From: Metaphire vulgaris
Lineage: Eukaryota; Annelida; Clitellata; Crassiclitellata; Megascolecidae
Reading direction: 5' to 3'
Assembly (NCBI GenBank): GCA_018105865.1
Contig: CM030863.1
Location: forward strand, 1,457,601-1,521,600
DNA: 64,000 nt
The notes under the pieces are model-generated. The model worked only from the letters and a program-made list of their open reading frames with translations, was not told the DNA's origin and did no database searches. Every line of letters begins with the position of its first letter. Position 1 is the first letter of the stretch. The translations under genes and the position numbers were made by a program. Of the stretch, positions 1-10,999 are shown piece after piece.

Positions 1-38
1 AGAGAGCGAGAGCGAGAGAGAGAGAGAGAGAGAGAGAG
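1..38. repeat. AG-rich microsatellite
   Basis: A GA/AG dinucleotide run at the window edge, followed by low-copy sequence to 354. Confidence 0.95.
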
Positions 39-155
39 GGGGGTCAACGTGTCAGCCTCCGGGTTAATGACTAGGTCCAGGGTTCTTGTTAACGACGGGC
101 AACGGTAAGAAGAAGTCGTCGGCGACTATTCCCGAGCCGCAACATTATTAGGCGA

Positions 156-212
156 TGACGTCACCACTCTGGAATTCTGCTCTGACGTCACAGTTTAAGA
201 CGAATGACGTCA
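156..212. promoter_or_regulatory. cluster of three CRE palindromes
   Basis: Perfect TGACGTCA octamers occur at 156-163, 183-190 and 205-212. This is the CREB/ATF binding consensus. No gene start is visible nearby, so promoter function is a guess. Confidence 0.45.
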
Positions 213-354
213 TAAGACATTAGAAACGCGCTTTTCAAAAACGAGTATTCTTAATTAATATTGTTACTCGGCTGTACGACGCTTTGTGTTTATTGTTGAC
301 GCGTTTTCTTTGGCTTTGAACTTGATTGTGTAATGTCAAGATTGAAACCGTTAC

Positions 355-1748
355 TGTAGCGAAATTCCAAAACCCCAGGGGAGTTAATTAGAAATTAGGC
401 TGTCGCAACTAGGTCCCCACTCGGTTCTGACGTGGCCTTGCTTGTGAGAAGACAACACATATGATTTTACCATTCTTTATTATAACATAAACCTCAACAA
501 CAACATCGAACAATTATGCAAGTAACTAGAATGAAACATTCCCGCAATATATCATCACATATATCTTCAATTAACAATGATCATTCTTCACTGTCATTAA
601 AGGTCGCTAGTTAATTGTCACTATAACTTAATCACACACATAGCCGAATAAACATTCTCCGACCTTATTCATATGAGCAACGAACTACAATCAAAGCTAG
701 AGTTCACTTATTCATACAATCAACAATACAGGCTAAATCTTATCTAATTCAAATCTAGCAATGCAAAAATGTCACAGCCATTAAATAATGCTACAATCTT
801 ATATCAACTACGCATTATATCAACAGTGCATTATACAATCGCAACACATATACAAGACAACCAAACGCAGAATAAATCCCGCGGCAAAAGTCTTATTGCA
901 AAGGCCAAGAGTCATTGAAGAGACCCAGTCTCGTATCTCTCCAACTTATCTCAGCAGCCACTTAGTCAAGTAGCGGCGACTGTACTGTCAAGCCACCACC
1001 CAACCAGTTAGCTCATACCAAACTACTACGATGCACAAGGCTCCACAGAACAGTTATGTTTAAGGAGTATGTGCTAACGCAGCAGGAGCCCAGTCTCGGA
1101 CCGGTTAACACGACGCTCTCGCGTTTATATAGTTTTCTGAAAGGAGAGCCGGAGGAAGGGGGTTCAACCAATCAGAACACACGTAGCGAAAAGCTTAGGC
1201 TTCCCTAACCAATAATAACCTACGTGACTTCTCCTATTCTCTCCATGCTAACTTCAAAGGTGCTAACTATTAATTTATACTTTAATAGATTATACCAATT
1301 ATACCTATCGATGCACTAAAAATAAGCTTCAAGCGAAACTAAACCGGACTTCTGTAGCGCCTATAATTATGGAGATATGCGCCGTCGAATAGGCCTAAAA
1401 CTTTAACATGGAGCCTATGGACGCGGACGCAAGAATTAGTGTCGTACAAAACTGCTTCAAACTTAACTAATAATCGTCCTAAAATTCTAGTTTTACGATA
1501 CGCTTACATTATAAATATTTGTGACTCAATAATTACGAACAGAGTTGGACAAAAGTATGGTTTAGTATCAAAACGGAACATTTCAAAACCGTAATGGTAA
1601 AGATATTCCTTGCCTACGTGACACATTATATTCAGTAGATAGGCAGCGTTATTAAACGTAAAATCTCGTAGCCATACTAAAGCCGATAATGTAAAGCATC
1701 ATTCAACTATTCATTGCAATAATCATACAACTGCACAAATTCTCCACA
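355..1748 (-). repeat. 3' LTR of the retrotransposon
   Basis: A copy of 1,394 bp, identical to the other LTR except for five one- or two-base indels, all in short runs. The minus-strand TATA-like site is at 1132-1121 and a possible AATAAA at 481-476. Confidence 0.93.
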
Positions 1749-1760
1749 ATGCCCCCGACT
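1749..1760 (-). other. polypurine tract of the LTR element
   Basis: The minus-strand AGTCGGGGGCAT directly abuts the 3' LTR, the expected place for the plus-strand priming tract. It is short and not purely purine. Confidence 0.6.
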
Positions 1761-1876
1761 TAGTACTTCGAATGCCCTCATTCGAAACTATACAGAAAAA
1801 CCGAAGAAACTATTAAACAACTTCGTTCTGAAAACTACTTCAAAGCCTAAACTTCTGAAGATCTTTGCGTAGGTAA

Positions 1877-4006
1877 CTACCAACGCACCTTCCTCTTTTT
1901 GTTTCTATGAGGCTTCTGACGACTGGAAAAGACTTTAGCCTCCGTCGCATGTTCCGATTTTCGTTCGTCTGAATTCGTTTCAATCAATTCAGGTTCTACG
2001 AATGTTTCGTTGACGATACTGTTTCCTTTGTCGGTCATCTTCTCGTCCATGAATTTCGTCCATTCATCCATACTTCTCTTTTGAATCTCTATAAAATTTG
2101 AAACCATTGCTGACAATTCAACTAACGCGTCGTCTCGTGTGTCTTCAAGTGAGTCCTGTTGTGTAATTTGAGGTACTTCTGGCGAGATTAACTCTGCTTC
2201 TTCTGACTGTTCTGACTGAAAGACTTCAACTGTTACGAAATTTCCTTGAGCAGCATCTTCGCTTTTAAAGCCTAGAACTTGCACTGTGTCTTCGTCTTCT
2301 GGAGTGTCGAGTACTTTTGATTGCTCTACTTGGCAACCAACGCGAGAACTGACTTTCTCAGATTCTCCGTTAACAACTGTCGAGGCAACAACCTCCGACA
2401 AATGAGGAAACACCTCTATGCGATTTACTGCGACCACTCTATGACACCATTCTGCTCCATTTCGTTGAACTAACGGCAGTTGACTACGTCCCACGAACAG
2501 TTTACCTTGTTCTAACCTCAATCGGCAACTTGACAAGAATTTCATGCCGAACATCACTTCTTGAACTTCGTCTGACACAACAAATGTGATGAGCTTTTTA
2601 CATCTACAGTTGAATTTCACCCTCGTTGTGATTTCATCTTTTACGAGAATTTCTTGACCGTTAGCTGTATATAACTTCTGCGAACAATTGGTTAGCGGCA
2701 ACCCAGAAGCTATAGATGAAGGCAATAAATTAACTTCTGATCCTGTATCAATCAAACCCCAACATTCGATATCGTTAATCACACAACGTACATACACTGA
2801 ATGTGGATTTCTGGATCTGTTAGTAGGCGAAAACGCGACTGAATTTACAGACGTTGATCCACGATTTCCAACTCGCGGTTTTCTGCAATTCCGGCTTATG
2901 TGCCCTAAACCTTGGCAATTGTAACAACGAATTGTTCGCTGCCCACTACCAGACGAACCTTTAATAGCAGGGCCCCCGACTTGCTCGTTTGCTACGGAGG
3001 TGACAAAATCGGCCCCTGATCCTTCTTTGCTACTTCTTATTGAATGTGTATTCGTTCCACCGAACGTTTGCATTTGGAGCAGTCTATCTTCCACAGACTT
3101 TCTCCACCTTTCTTGCTCTTCCCGATGAGTATGGATAAAATCATCCAACTTAGCGTCCAACTGAGTCAACGGATCTTCTTGTCTCGTTGCTCGAACTTGT
3201 CGACGAGAGTCGCGTCGAGGTTCGTCGTATGCATTGTCATAGCACAACGACCTCTTATAAGCTTCTAAACGAACAGCCGTCCTATAAGTTTCATCTAGAG
3301 TTCTAGGTTCTCTTTCGCGGACTTTTAAAGAAAGTTCACCGTCTCTCATTGCATCTAAGAAAGCGTCCTTAGCGATGGATTCAGTAATCTCGTTCGCGGG
3401 AGCTGGATATGCCAGAGTCACCAACTTCCTGACATCTTGTAGTAGCTCAGCAAGACTTTCTTGTTTTCGCTGTCGACGACATCTTAACTGTGTACGGAAC
3501 GTTTCCGCCTGGGATTCGAGTCCGTATCTTTGACGCAATCGTTCGATTAAATTTTCATATGAAATGTTATCGTACGCCCCAAAATCCCACAACAATTGAG
3601 CTGACGATTTCTCGAGCGAGCACTGGAGAAAATCTGCCTTCTCCTTCGCTGACCAATCGTTGTGTCTCGCACATACTTCGAACTGCTTTATGAACGATTC
3701 TAAAGACCCGGTACCATCAAATTTCCTTGGCTTCATAAATTGTTTCTTGACTCTTGATGAGAATGACGACTGCTGTTGCTTCGGGGCATACACCTCGGTT
3801 GCAATAGTTCTTGGCGCGTACCATAACGTTGCCTCCTCGCAGCAACGACTGCGAGCGACTTCTTCTGGCATCGTCATTCTTTCGAGTGGAGGCGGCTCTA
3901 ACATGGACGAGGAACTCGAAGGTCCTTTCGAAAGTTGTTCCCCCACCCTTTCGTCATCAATCACGTGGAGCAAATTGTCTATTGTGTCCGGTCGTTCTTG
4001 TTCCAT
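1877..4006 (-). CDS. Ty3-type gag-protease polyprotein
   Basis: A 709-residue ORF starting ATG at 4006 and stopping TAG at 1879-1877. Residues about 90-260 look like a retrotransposon Gag (KFDGTGSLESFIKQFE, FRTQLRCRRQRKQESLAELL). A CCHC zinc knuckle CYNCQGLGHISRNC is at about 361-374. An aspartic protease core LIDTGSEVNLL follows, with the catalytic Asp near 420, then VMFGMKFLSSCRLRL. The last 200 residues are acidic and end in a basic KKRKVRW; I do not recognise that tail. Gag packages element RNA and protease processes it. No pol follows in any frame, so the element cannot move by itself. Confidence 0.9.
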   Translation of the reverse strand: MEQERPDTIDNLLHVIDDERVGEQLSKGPSSSSSMLEPPPLERMTMPEEVARSRCCEEATLWYAPRTIATEVYAPKQQQSSFSSRVKKQFMKPRKFDGTGSLESFIKQFEVCARHNDWSAKEKADFLQCSLEKSSAQLLWDFGAYDNISYENLIERLRQRYGLESQAETFRTQLRCRRQRKQESLAELLQDVRKLVTLAYPAPANEITESIAKDAFLDAMRDGELSLKVREREPRTLDETYRTAVRLEAYKRSLCYDNAYDEPRRDSRRQVRATRQEDPLTQLDAKLDDFIHTHREEQERWRKSVEDRLLQMQTFGGTNTHSIRSSKEGSGADFVTSVANEQVGGPAIKGSSGSGQRTIRCYNCQGLGHISRNCRKPRVGNRGSTSVNSVAFSPTNRSRNPHSVYVRCVINDIECWGLIDTGSEVNLLPSSIASGLPLTNCSQKLYTANGQEILVKDEITTRVKFNCRCKKLITFVVSDEVQEVMFGMKFLSSCRLRLEQGKLFVGRSQLPLVQRNGAEWCHRVVAVNRIEVFPHLSEVVASTVVNGESEKVSSRVGCQVEQSKVLDTPEDEDTVQVLGFKSEDAAQGNFVTVEVFQSEQSEEAELISPEVPQITQQDSLEDTRDDALVELSAMVSNFIEIQKRSMDEWTKFMDEKMTDKGNSIVNETFVEPELIETNSDERKSEHATEAKVFSSRQKPHRNKKRKVRW

Positions 4007-4304
4007 AATTTATTTCTTCGAATAAAGTTTGCAGTTACAGAAACACAACGTTATCAAGACTCAATTAAACATTCAGACAATATCTCTTCGCGAACATATG
4101 GAAATTATATTTTCACTAACCACAAGTAAATGAACTTGTCATCAACGCCTGTCAAGTTACATCCGACGTACAGTCACTCAAATTATTTCTCAATGGTCAA
4201 CATAGCACAGAACACTGAACTTCATTAGTAGCGTTCCTTCAAAACTTCACAACTACTTGACTGTTCGACATTAACGCTATCCAATAACTTTTGATCACAA
4301 AGAG

Positions 4305-4702
4305 TTAATAAAGCCTGAACTCTTACTCATATCTAAGTGAAATCTCAAGAATATTGGATTATTTCCTCGACAATAACGTCTGACAATGAGCGACAACAAT
4401 ACTTGTAAAAGCCTTAACTTTTACTCTCTCAACAATATCTTACGATAATCACGCAGATAACTACATAACCATGAAATGTTTGTAAAGCCTTAACTTCTAC
4501 CAACAAATCACCCATATATCTCTGCAAACGTGAAAATGTCTGTAAGGGCCTTAACTCCTACAGTACAATATCGCAAGCAATCTGCATTCAATATATCTAC
4601 ACGATCTCATAAACATCTGGAAGGGAACATTAACCTTATATAACTTTTGACGACATGACTCCTCACAAACATTCGGAAGGGACCCCACTTCTGGTACCAA
4701 TT
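4305..4702 (-). repeat. irregular leader repeats resembling the PBS region
   Basis: Six degraded copies of one motif start near 4305, 4404, 4481, 4541, 4617 and 4675, spaced 58-99 bp. On the plus strand they read like TGTAAAGCCTTAACTTCTAC; the last one contains the primer binding site itself. Confidence 0.65.
4681..4699 (-). promoter_or_regulatory. primer binding site of the LTR element
   Basis: On the minus strand TGGTACCAGAAGTGGGGTC begins three bases after the 5' LTR. It starts TGG, as expected for pairing with a tRNA 3' CCA. The priming tRNA was not identified. Confidence 0.75.
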
Positions 4703-6103
4703 TGTAGCGAAATTCCAAAACCCCAGGGGAGTTAATTAGAAATTAGGCTGTCGCAACTAGGTCCCCACTCGGTTCTGACGTGGCCTTGCTTGTGAGAAGA
4801 CAACACATATGATTTTACCATTCTTTATTATAACATAAACCTCAACAACAACATCGAACAATTATGCAAGTAACTAGAATGAAACATTCCCGCAATATAT
4901 CATCACATATATCTTCAATTAACAATGATCATTCTTCACTGTCATTAAAGGTCGCTAGTTAATTGTCACTATAACTTAATCACACACATAGCCGAATAAA
5001 CATTCTCCGACCTTATTCATATGAGCAACGAACTACAATCAAAGCTAGAGTTCACTTATTCATACAATCAACAATACAGGCTAAATCTTATCTAATTCAA
5101 ATCTAGCAATGCAAAAATGTCACAGCCATTAAATAATGCTACAATCTTATATCAACTACGCATTATATCAACAGTGCATTATACAATCGCAACACATATA
5201 CAAGACAACCAAACGCAGAATAAATCCCGCGGCAAAAGTCTTATTGCAAAGGCCAAGAGTCATTGAAGAGACCCAGTCTCGTATCTCTCCAACTTATCTC
5301 AGCAGCCACTTAGTCAAGTAGCGGCGACTGTACTGTCAAGCCACCACCCAACCAGTTAGCTCATACCAAACTACTACGATGCACAAGGCTCCCACAGAAC
5401 AGTTATGTTTAAGGAGTATGTGCTAACGCAGCAGGAGCCCAGTCTCGGACCGGTTAACACGACGCGCTCTCGCGTTTATATAGTTTTCTGAAAGGAGAGC
5501 CGGAGGAAGGGGAGGTTCAACCAATCAGAACACACGTAGCGAAAAGCTTAGGCTTCCCTAACCAATAATAACCTACGTGACTTCTCCTATTCTCTCCATG
5601 CTAACTTCAAAGGTGCTTAACTATTAATTTATACTTTAATAGATTATACCAATTATACCTATCGATGCACTAAAAAATAAGCTTCAAGCGAAACTAAACC
5701 GGACTTCTGTAGCGCCTATAATTATGGAGATATGCGCCGTCGAATAGGCCTAAAACTTTAACATGGAGCCTATGGACGCGGACGCAAGAATTAGTGTCGT
5801 ACAAAACTGCTTCAAACTTAACTAATAATCGTCCTAAAATTCTAGTTTTACGATACGCTTACATTATAAATATTTGTGACTCAATAATTACGAACAGAGT
5901 TGGACAAAAGTATGGTTTAGTATCAAAACGGAACATTTCAAAACCGTAATGGTAAAGATATTCCTTGCCTACGTGACACATTATATTCAGTAGATAGGCA
6001 GCGTTATTAAACGTAAAATCTCGTAGCCATACTAAAGCCGATAATGTAAAGCATCATTCAACTATTCATTGCAATAATCATACAACTGCACAAATTCTCC
6101 ACA
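4703..6103 (-). repeat. 5' LTR of the retrotransposon
   Basis: This copy of 1,401 bp lies upstream of the gag ORF on the minus strand. It has TG/CA ends. A TATA-like CTATATAAACGCG on the minus strand is at about 5483-5471 and a possible AATAAA at 4829-4824. Confidence 0.93.
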
Positions 6104-6150
6104 TTACGATACATTACGTGTGCTTATGGGCGGCAGAAAAATTAGCGTAA

Positions 6151-6520
6151 ACTTATGAAAAAGTGGGTGAGGACACCTACTATACCTCCTATGTCGGCAG
6201 AGGCGGATCTAGGGGAGGGCAGGGGGTACACATGCCCCCGGGCGCCGAGGTGAGGGGCGCCAAAATTGGATATTTGGGTAAGTGAAATGCACAATAAAGT
6301 ATAGAAGAAACACTTGCGAGGATCTTTTTTTGCTCGTCAGCACTATACGAAGAGAGAGTTGAGGGGCGCCGAAAACGATGTGAGGACCTTTTTTGCTTGT
6401 CAGTTGTTAGGGGCGCCAACGTACACTTTGTCCTCGGGCGCCGAATACCCTAGATCCGCCTCTATATGTCGGCCTCTCAAAAAGGCGGCTATGAACCTAT
6501 AAATGCCTAATAGAAGATTG
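6151..6520 (+). mobile_element. degraded transposon interrupted by a hAT MITE
   Basis: Starts ATTAGCGTAAACTTATGAAA, related to the repeats at 15820-15955 and 26866-26979, and resumes after the nested element with GCCTAATAGAAG. Ends are approximate. Confidence 0.5.
6198..6464. mobile_element. hAT-type MITE, 8-bp TSD
   Basis: Terminal inverted repeats CAGAGGCGGATCTAGGG and CCCTAGATCCGCCTCTA are flanked by perfect TATGTCGG duplications (6190-6197, 6465-6472). It contains two copies of the GACCTTTTTTGCTYGTCAG motif. Confidence 0.88.
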
Positions 6521-6781
6521 CGCCTTTTGACTCACCAACCAACGAGTGTTATGACGCGATCCTAGAGAAGATGGAGACGTATGGTTAGAGTGGCGTTATA
6601 GAAGTTCTTAGGCGGAAATCTTGTCACAGAGACCGACATCATGCAACTGCAAATCTTTAATTTATATAGCGCTTTTGGTATGACTGGCTGGTCGCTAGCT
6701 CCTTCAGTGCTGCGCCGATCGTATTGAATGTCCATTCCTTTGCTCCGCGGATGGCGTGTGACTGCCTGGGATCGAACCCGA

Positions 6782-6792
6782 ATTGATGGCTC

Positions 6793-6851
<59 letters not shown>
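6782..6851. repeat. AT and GT dinucleotide microsatellite
   Basis: An (AT)n run followed by (GT)n, next to an AATTTATATAGCGC repeat at about 6658. The minus-strand ORF here is a product of the repeat. Confidence 0.95.
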
Positions 6852-6853
<2 letters not shown>

Positions 6854-6984
6854 GAGTAAGCCATTGATACACTCATTGCCCTTAAGCCAGCTGGAAATCG
6901 CATTATCATTATCGTTATTATGAGATTGATAGACTCGTGTGAATTCGTAACCAGCTTTAGTTCGCGTGCAAAGAAGTTCTCGCT

Positions 6985-7294
6985 CAGTGGGGTGCAGAGA
7001 GTGGCTGGCGCCCCGGACCCAAAGTCATCAATATGGACGCCCCCCATCACCTGGTGGATACCCGGTGTTGACAAGCAAAAGTCGCCGATTTCATTTTTAC
7101 CACTCCTCCCCCACCCCCATCCAATATGCAATCTGCTGTGAGCCCGGGGTCCAATCGATAATTTTTAAGGGTTTTGCTGTGAAAAAAGTGCTGGCGAGCA
7201 AAAAAGGTCGTCATGTCAATTTTTACGCCCGCCCCCTCTGGCGTGCGCCGCCCGGGGCCATCGCCACACCCGTCCCTTCCTCTGCACGCTACTG
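6985..7294. mobile_element. hAT-type MITE
   Basis: Ends CAGTGGGGTGCAGAGAG and CCTCTGCACGCTACTG; flanks TTCTCGCT and TTCTCGGG match at 6 of 8 bases. It carries two GACRAGCAAAA motifs. A relative starts at 50219. Confidence 0.75.
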
Positions 7295-7379
7295 TTCTCG
7301 GGATAGGCCCTACCACGTGACCAAATTTTTCAGTCGATCTGTGTTGAGGTTTCGTATCATCTGAATGGCTTTGCACTAA

Positions 7380-8012
7380 TCGATTTAAAACGATCGGAAG
7401 ATTGCTATTAATATACTATTACGTGATATTAACTATTACGTGCTATTAACTATTATGGTCCACGCAAAGTTCTAAGATGGCATCTACATTATTAATTACG
7501 GTAGTTGATATCAGGCGAGATTATCGGAAGAGTGCGAATACATAAAATTTCAAAGATGCGGCTACAGTCATTAGTATCGAAACGGCGTTTCATGATGAAA
7601 AATCGTATGACTGTACGCTAACCAGGAGAGGAATTACAGTGTAATATAATTGACAACTATTGTGACAGCCGCGACAATAGCTTATAGGAAAAACACAGCA
7701 ATACGATACTGATTTTGTCACGGCTAGCAGCTGCCAGGTCGAGCCCAGAACCGTATCAGAGAGTATTACGAACAGCTGGGGAAAGAACGGTGTGTGTCCT
7801 CGTGTGCATGTAACAGGTAAAATGCTAGAGTTGGCATCAGTATATGATCTATATTCACTTCTTACCGTTCAGTGGTAGCTTTAAAAATTGCAGGGAGTTC
7901 GAAGAACGGATACCCTCCGACATTTTCGTACTCCTGTGGACCGGGGAAGGTCCTATAGCTGGAAGCCAAAATATTCAACTCCAATCGATGCAGCGGACAA
8001 ACGGAAGTTGGA
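7380..8012. other. low-copy intergenic sequence
   Basis: No coding potential, RNA gene or repeat family was recognised in this stretch. Confidence 0.5.
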
Positions 8013-8020
8013 ATAGAGGG

Positions 8021-8192
8021 CAGGGGCGTAGCGACGGGGAGTATATCGGTATATATATACCCCCCCCCAAAAAAAAATCAGACTACCTTAACATTTCAAA
8101 TGTGTTTTTAAGATTGTCAAAGTTTTTAAAGATTAATACCCCAATCACATTATACCACTCAAATAAAATTAAATTCCTGGCTATACGCTCTG
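8021..8192. mobile_element. hAT-type MITE of the 172-bp family, 8-bp TSD
   Basis: Ends CAGGGGCGTAGC and GGCTATACGCTCTG; perfect ATAGAGGG duplications at 8013-8020 and 8193-8200. The same family occurs at 20207-20379 and 46330-46500. Confidence 0.88.
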
Positions 8193-8204
8193 ATAGAGGG
8201 ATTT

Positions 8205-8270
8205 ATGAGTGGCAGTGGTTTTCAACACAGGAGAAATCCTACTAAACCACTTAATATCCAGTTACTATTA

Positions 8271-8346
<76 letters not shown>

Positions 8347-8372
8347 CATCATCATCATCATCATCATCATCA
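8205..8372 (+). mobile_element. SINE 3' end with ATT/TCA tail
   Basis: GGTTTTCAACACAGGAGAAA and CCTACTAAACCACTTAATAT lead into (TTA)n and then (TCA)n. The same 3' module precedes other ATT arrays in the window. Confidence 0.65.
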
Positions 8373-8459
8373 AGTCCCGCTGAAGGCGACTGCGTTAAAT
8401 CCCTGGAGTGTCACATATATTCGTTGTAGGAAAAAGGATGTATCTCTTTCATCTCCAGG

Positions 8460-8478
8460 TTATTATTATTGTTGTTAA

Positions 8479-8570
<92 letters not shown>

Positions 8571-8602
8571 GTTGTTGTTGTTGCTGCTGCTGTTATTATT
8601 AT
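8460..8602. repeat. TTA/TTG trinucleotide array
   Basis: An (ATT)n run grading into (GTT)n and (GCT)n. ORFs of poly-Asn, poly-Leu and poly-Ile here are artefacts. Confidence 0.95.
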
Positions 8603-8820
8603 CGGCCACAACCAATGGACTGATCTGGAGGCTGTGACCACAGAAGTAGCGACGCACAGCGACAGAATTCGCGTTTAGTTTCTTTTACGAGAAATAATTC
8701 CGTCGAATCGAAAAAGCCATAAGCAGAATAGTAGAATAAAGGTGGGCGATGATTAAGACCAAGACTTGGGGGGGGGGAGATGAGTCACGTGGTCAGGTCA
8801 CGCGTCGTATTTTATTTACC

Positions 8821-9345
8821 CAATGGCGGATTTACCGCGGTACAAACGTACCAGCAAAATAAAGCATTTAGGGGCCCACCTTTTCTAATGACAATATTTT
8901 ATAATGATTTTGTATGATTTATTTGTTTAAACAACTTTATTTTCTGAAATGCAACCATTTGTCACACAACGTGTCCTGAAAAAGAAAAAGGTTATCGCCA
9001 CTATTATTCATACACCCAGTGTTTATTCTAGGCCTTCTCGGGAGGGAAATTCTCCCCCTCCCAAAGTTTGAAATCCCCCAATTTTTTGACATTTTGGCGA
9101 GTAGTATGACCTCCCCAATGTCTGTTCCCCCAAAATTTTAAAATCCCCCAATGTCTAGGTGGGTGGCTAGAATAAACACTGCATACATCTGATCTGTAAC
9201 TCTTCCGGTCTTCCAAAAGGTTTCCAATAAAAGCTGAAGAAACTTGACAAGCAAAGAAGGTCATCTCGCCACTTTTCACACACTTGATCTGTAACGTTTT
9301 AGGAGAAAGGGTACCCGGGGCCGAAAACTGTAAATCCGCCACCCG
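8821..9345. mobile_element. hAT-like element with a nested MITE
   Basis: Left end CAATGGCGGATTTACCG and right end CTGTAAATCCGCCACC are roughly inverted. Flanking 8-mers are only weakly similar, so it is old. It contains the MITE at 9017-9181. Confidence 0.5.
9017..9181. mobile_element. hAT-type MITE (TTTATTCTAG family)
   Basis: Ends CAGTGTTTATTCTAG and CTAGAATAAACACTG; flanks CATACACC and CATACATC match at 7 of 8. A sister copy is at 44507-44672. Confidence 0.85.
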
Positions 9346-9692
9346 ATTTCACCTGAGAAGCGGAGTAGTTCGTCAGGTGAATTTCCGACGATGTCAGGTA
9401 ATAGAGAGGTCGACTTGTCTCTTTGTTCGTCATTTCTTTAAAAATCTACTACTTCTGTCTTCAGAACATAACAACCGCCAATTTTTCCAGTCGCTTAGGG
9501 GTCGGTATCCATAGGCGCAAACTTCTATTAGGCCGCTGGACCCCATTTTTAAGAGGAAGGTCCGAAGGCACAGCTATACCTTCTCCCACTTTTCATCCAA
9601 GTGTACAACTATATCGGAATTTCAGATATCAACTTGAATAATATCATAATCATAAATCTGCCATAGTAATGATAATGACGATGTAGTGGTGA

Positions 9693-9879
9693 CAGTGGCG
9701 GCTCTAGGATTTGGCAAGTGGGGGGGGGGCGTTGGGGTGGTAACTTCTAATCATGGGGCCAACCATTTGCTCTTTAATGTATGTAGCATTAAGTATAGGG
9801 TACAAACATGGGGGCACTGGGGGCCAGACACTCAATAGGGGGCATGGCGCCCCCTGGCCTCCCGGTGGAGCCGCCACTG
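9693..9879. mobile_element. hAT-type MITE (GTGGCGGCTC family)
   Basis: Ends CAGTGGCGGCTCTAGG and GGTGGAGCCGCCACTG. Flanks are poorly matched. Relatives lie at 13384, 16699 and 17997. Confidence 0.75.
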
Positions 9880-10430
9880 AGTTGGCGATGGTGATGACGA
9901 CGACGATGATGATAAAGTTGATGATAAAGAAGAGAAGTTGTTGCTGCTTTATAGCACCAGTTATAGCGCTCTGGATTTAAATCCTTCCTCAAACGACGTG
10001 GTCATCGCAAAGATTAGTTATGAGGGGTGGAAAACAGACTACGAAGAAAAAGCAAGTGGAGAAGATATATGCTTAATGTTTTAGTAAAAGTCCTTGAATT
10101 ATATGAAAGCACTGACAGACTTTTGACAGACAAAGTGAGTTTCAGATGGGGATGGGAGGGGAGGGGCGGGAGAGGAGAACTTGAACAAAAGACGTTCAAA
10201 CCCTGTCTTACCAGTTTCACTATTATAGCCTAGTTGTATATAGGATGCGTTTTAATCAGCATATCCAGCAACTTGTAACAGAAATGCATAATAATGACAC
10301 CATGCAGAAATAAACAGAAATACATAATGACGCAAGAAACTTAGCTAACTTATACTATAGCGAAGTCAAAAATAAAACTGGATACAAATTAATTAAGTAA
10401 CTAAAATAGCTAAGTTTATAATTTAGCATA

Positions 10431-10840
10431 GGGGCTGTCCATTAATTATGTCAACAATTTTTGGGCAATTTTTGACCCCTCCCACTTGTCAACAACTGTC
10501 AACTTTCACTTAACCCCCATAATTACGTCAAAAATTTTTGACCCCCACCCCAAGATCAATGACAGGTCCCAATAACAAGGTTATTATTTTTTTGTGGTGA
10601 TGACCATTTTTTCCCTTTTTTCTCATCGAATGTCAAAATGTGGTGGTGATGACCTTTTTGCCATGCTTTTTTTCCATTGTAATAAGTAGTATTCCATGAA
10701 ATTTCCTATTTTTTGATTATTTGTAAAAAGTGAAATTGTTGACGTCAACTTCTCTTGACCCCCCTCCCACTGTCAACAACTGTCAAACTTTTTCAAACCC
10801 CTCCCCCTTTAAATTGTTGACGTAATTAATGGACAGCCCC
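10431..10840. mobile_element. MITE with GGGGCTGTCC inverted repeats
   Basis: Long terminal inverted repeats, GGGGCTGTCCATTAATTA at the left and its inverse TAATTAATGGACAGCCCC at the right. Flanking ATA on both sides suggests a 3-bp target site. The superfamily was not assigned. A second copy is at 11751-12432. Confidence 0.85.
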
Positions 10841-10857
10841 ATAGAAAGTTCTGGGTG

Positions 10858-10957
<100 letters not shown>

Positions 10958-10999
10958 CTAAATAATTCACACGTCCAGATAAAGATTAGTTCTCAGGAA

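Larger units (their letters stand above)
355..6103 (-). mobile_element. Ty3-type LTR retrotransposon, gag-protease only
   Basis: Two near-identical direct repeats of about 1.4 kb, bounded TG...CA, enclose a 2,954-bp interior. A 4-bp target duplication TTAC lies at 351-354 and 6104-6107. On the minus strand the order is 5' LTR, primer binding site, leader, gag-protease ORF, polypurine tract, 3' LTR. Reverse transcriptase, RNase H and integrase are absent, so the copy needs a helper. The LTRs differ only by five small indels, indicating a recent insertion. Confidence 0.93.

Noticed and set aside
788..973. 61-residue ORF, repeated identically at 5136-5321
   Set aside because: It lies inside the two LTRs and has no recognisable domain; identity simply reflects the LTR copies.
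6562..7131. 189-residue minus-strand ORF
   Set aside because: It crosses a GT/AT microsatellite and a hAT MITE; no domain is visible.
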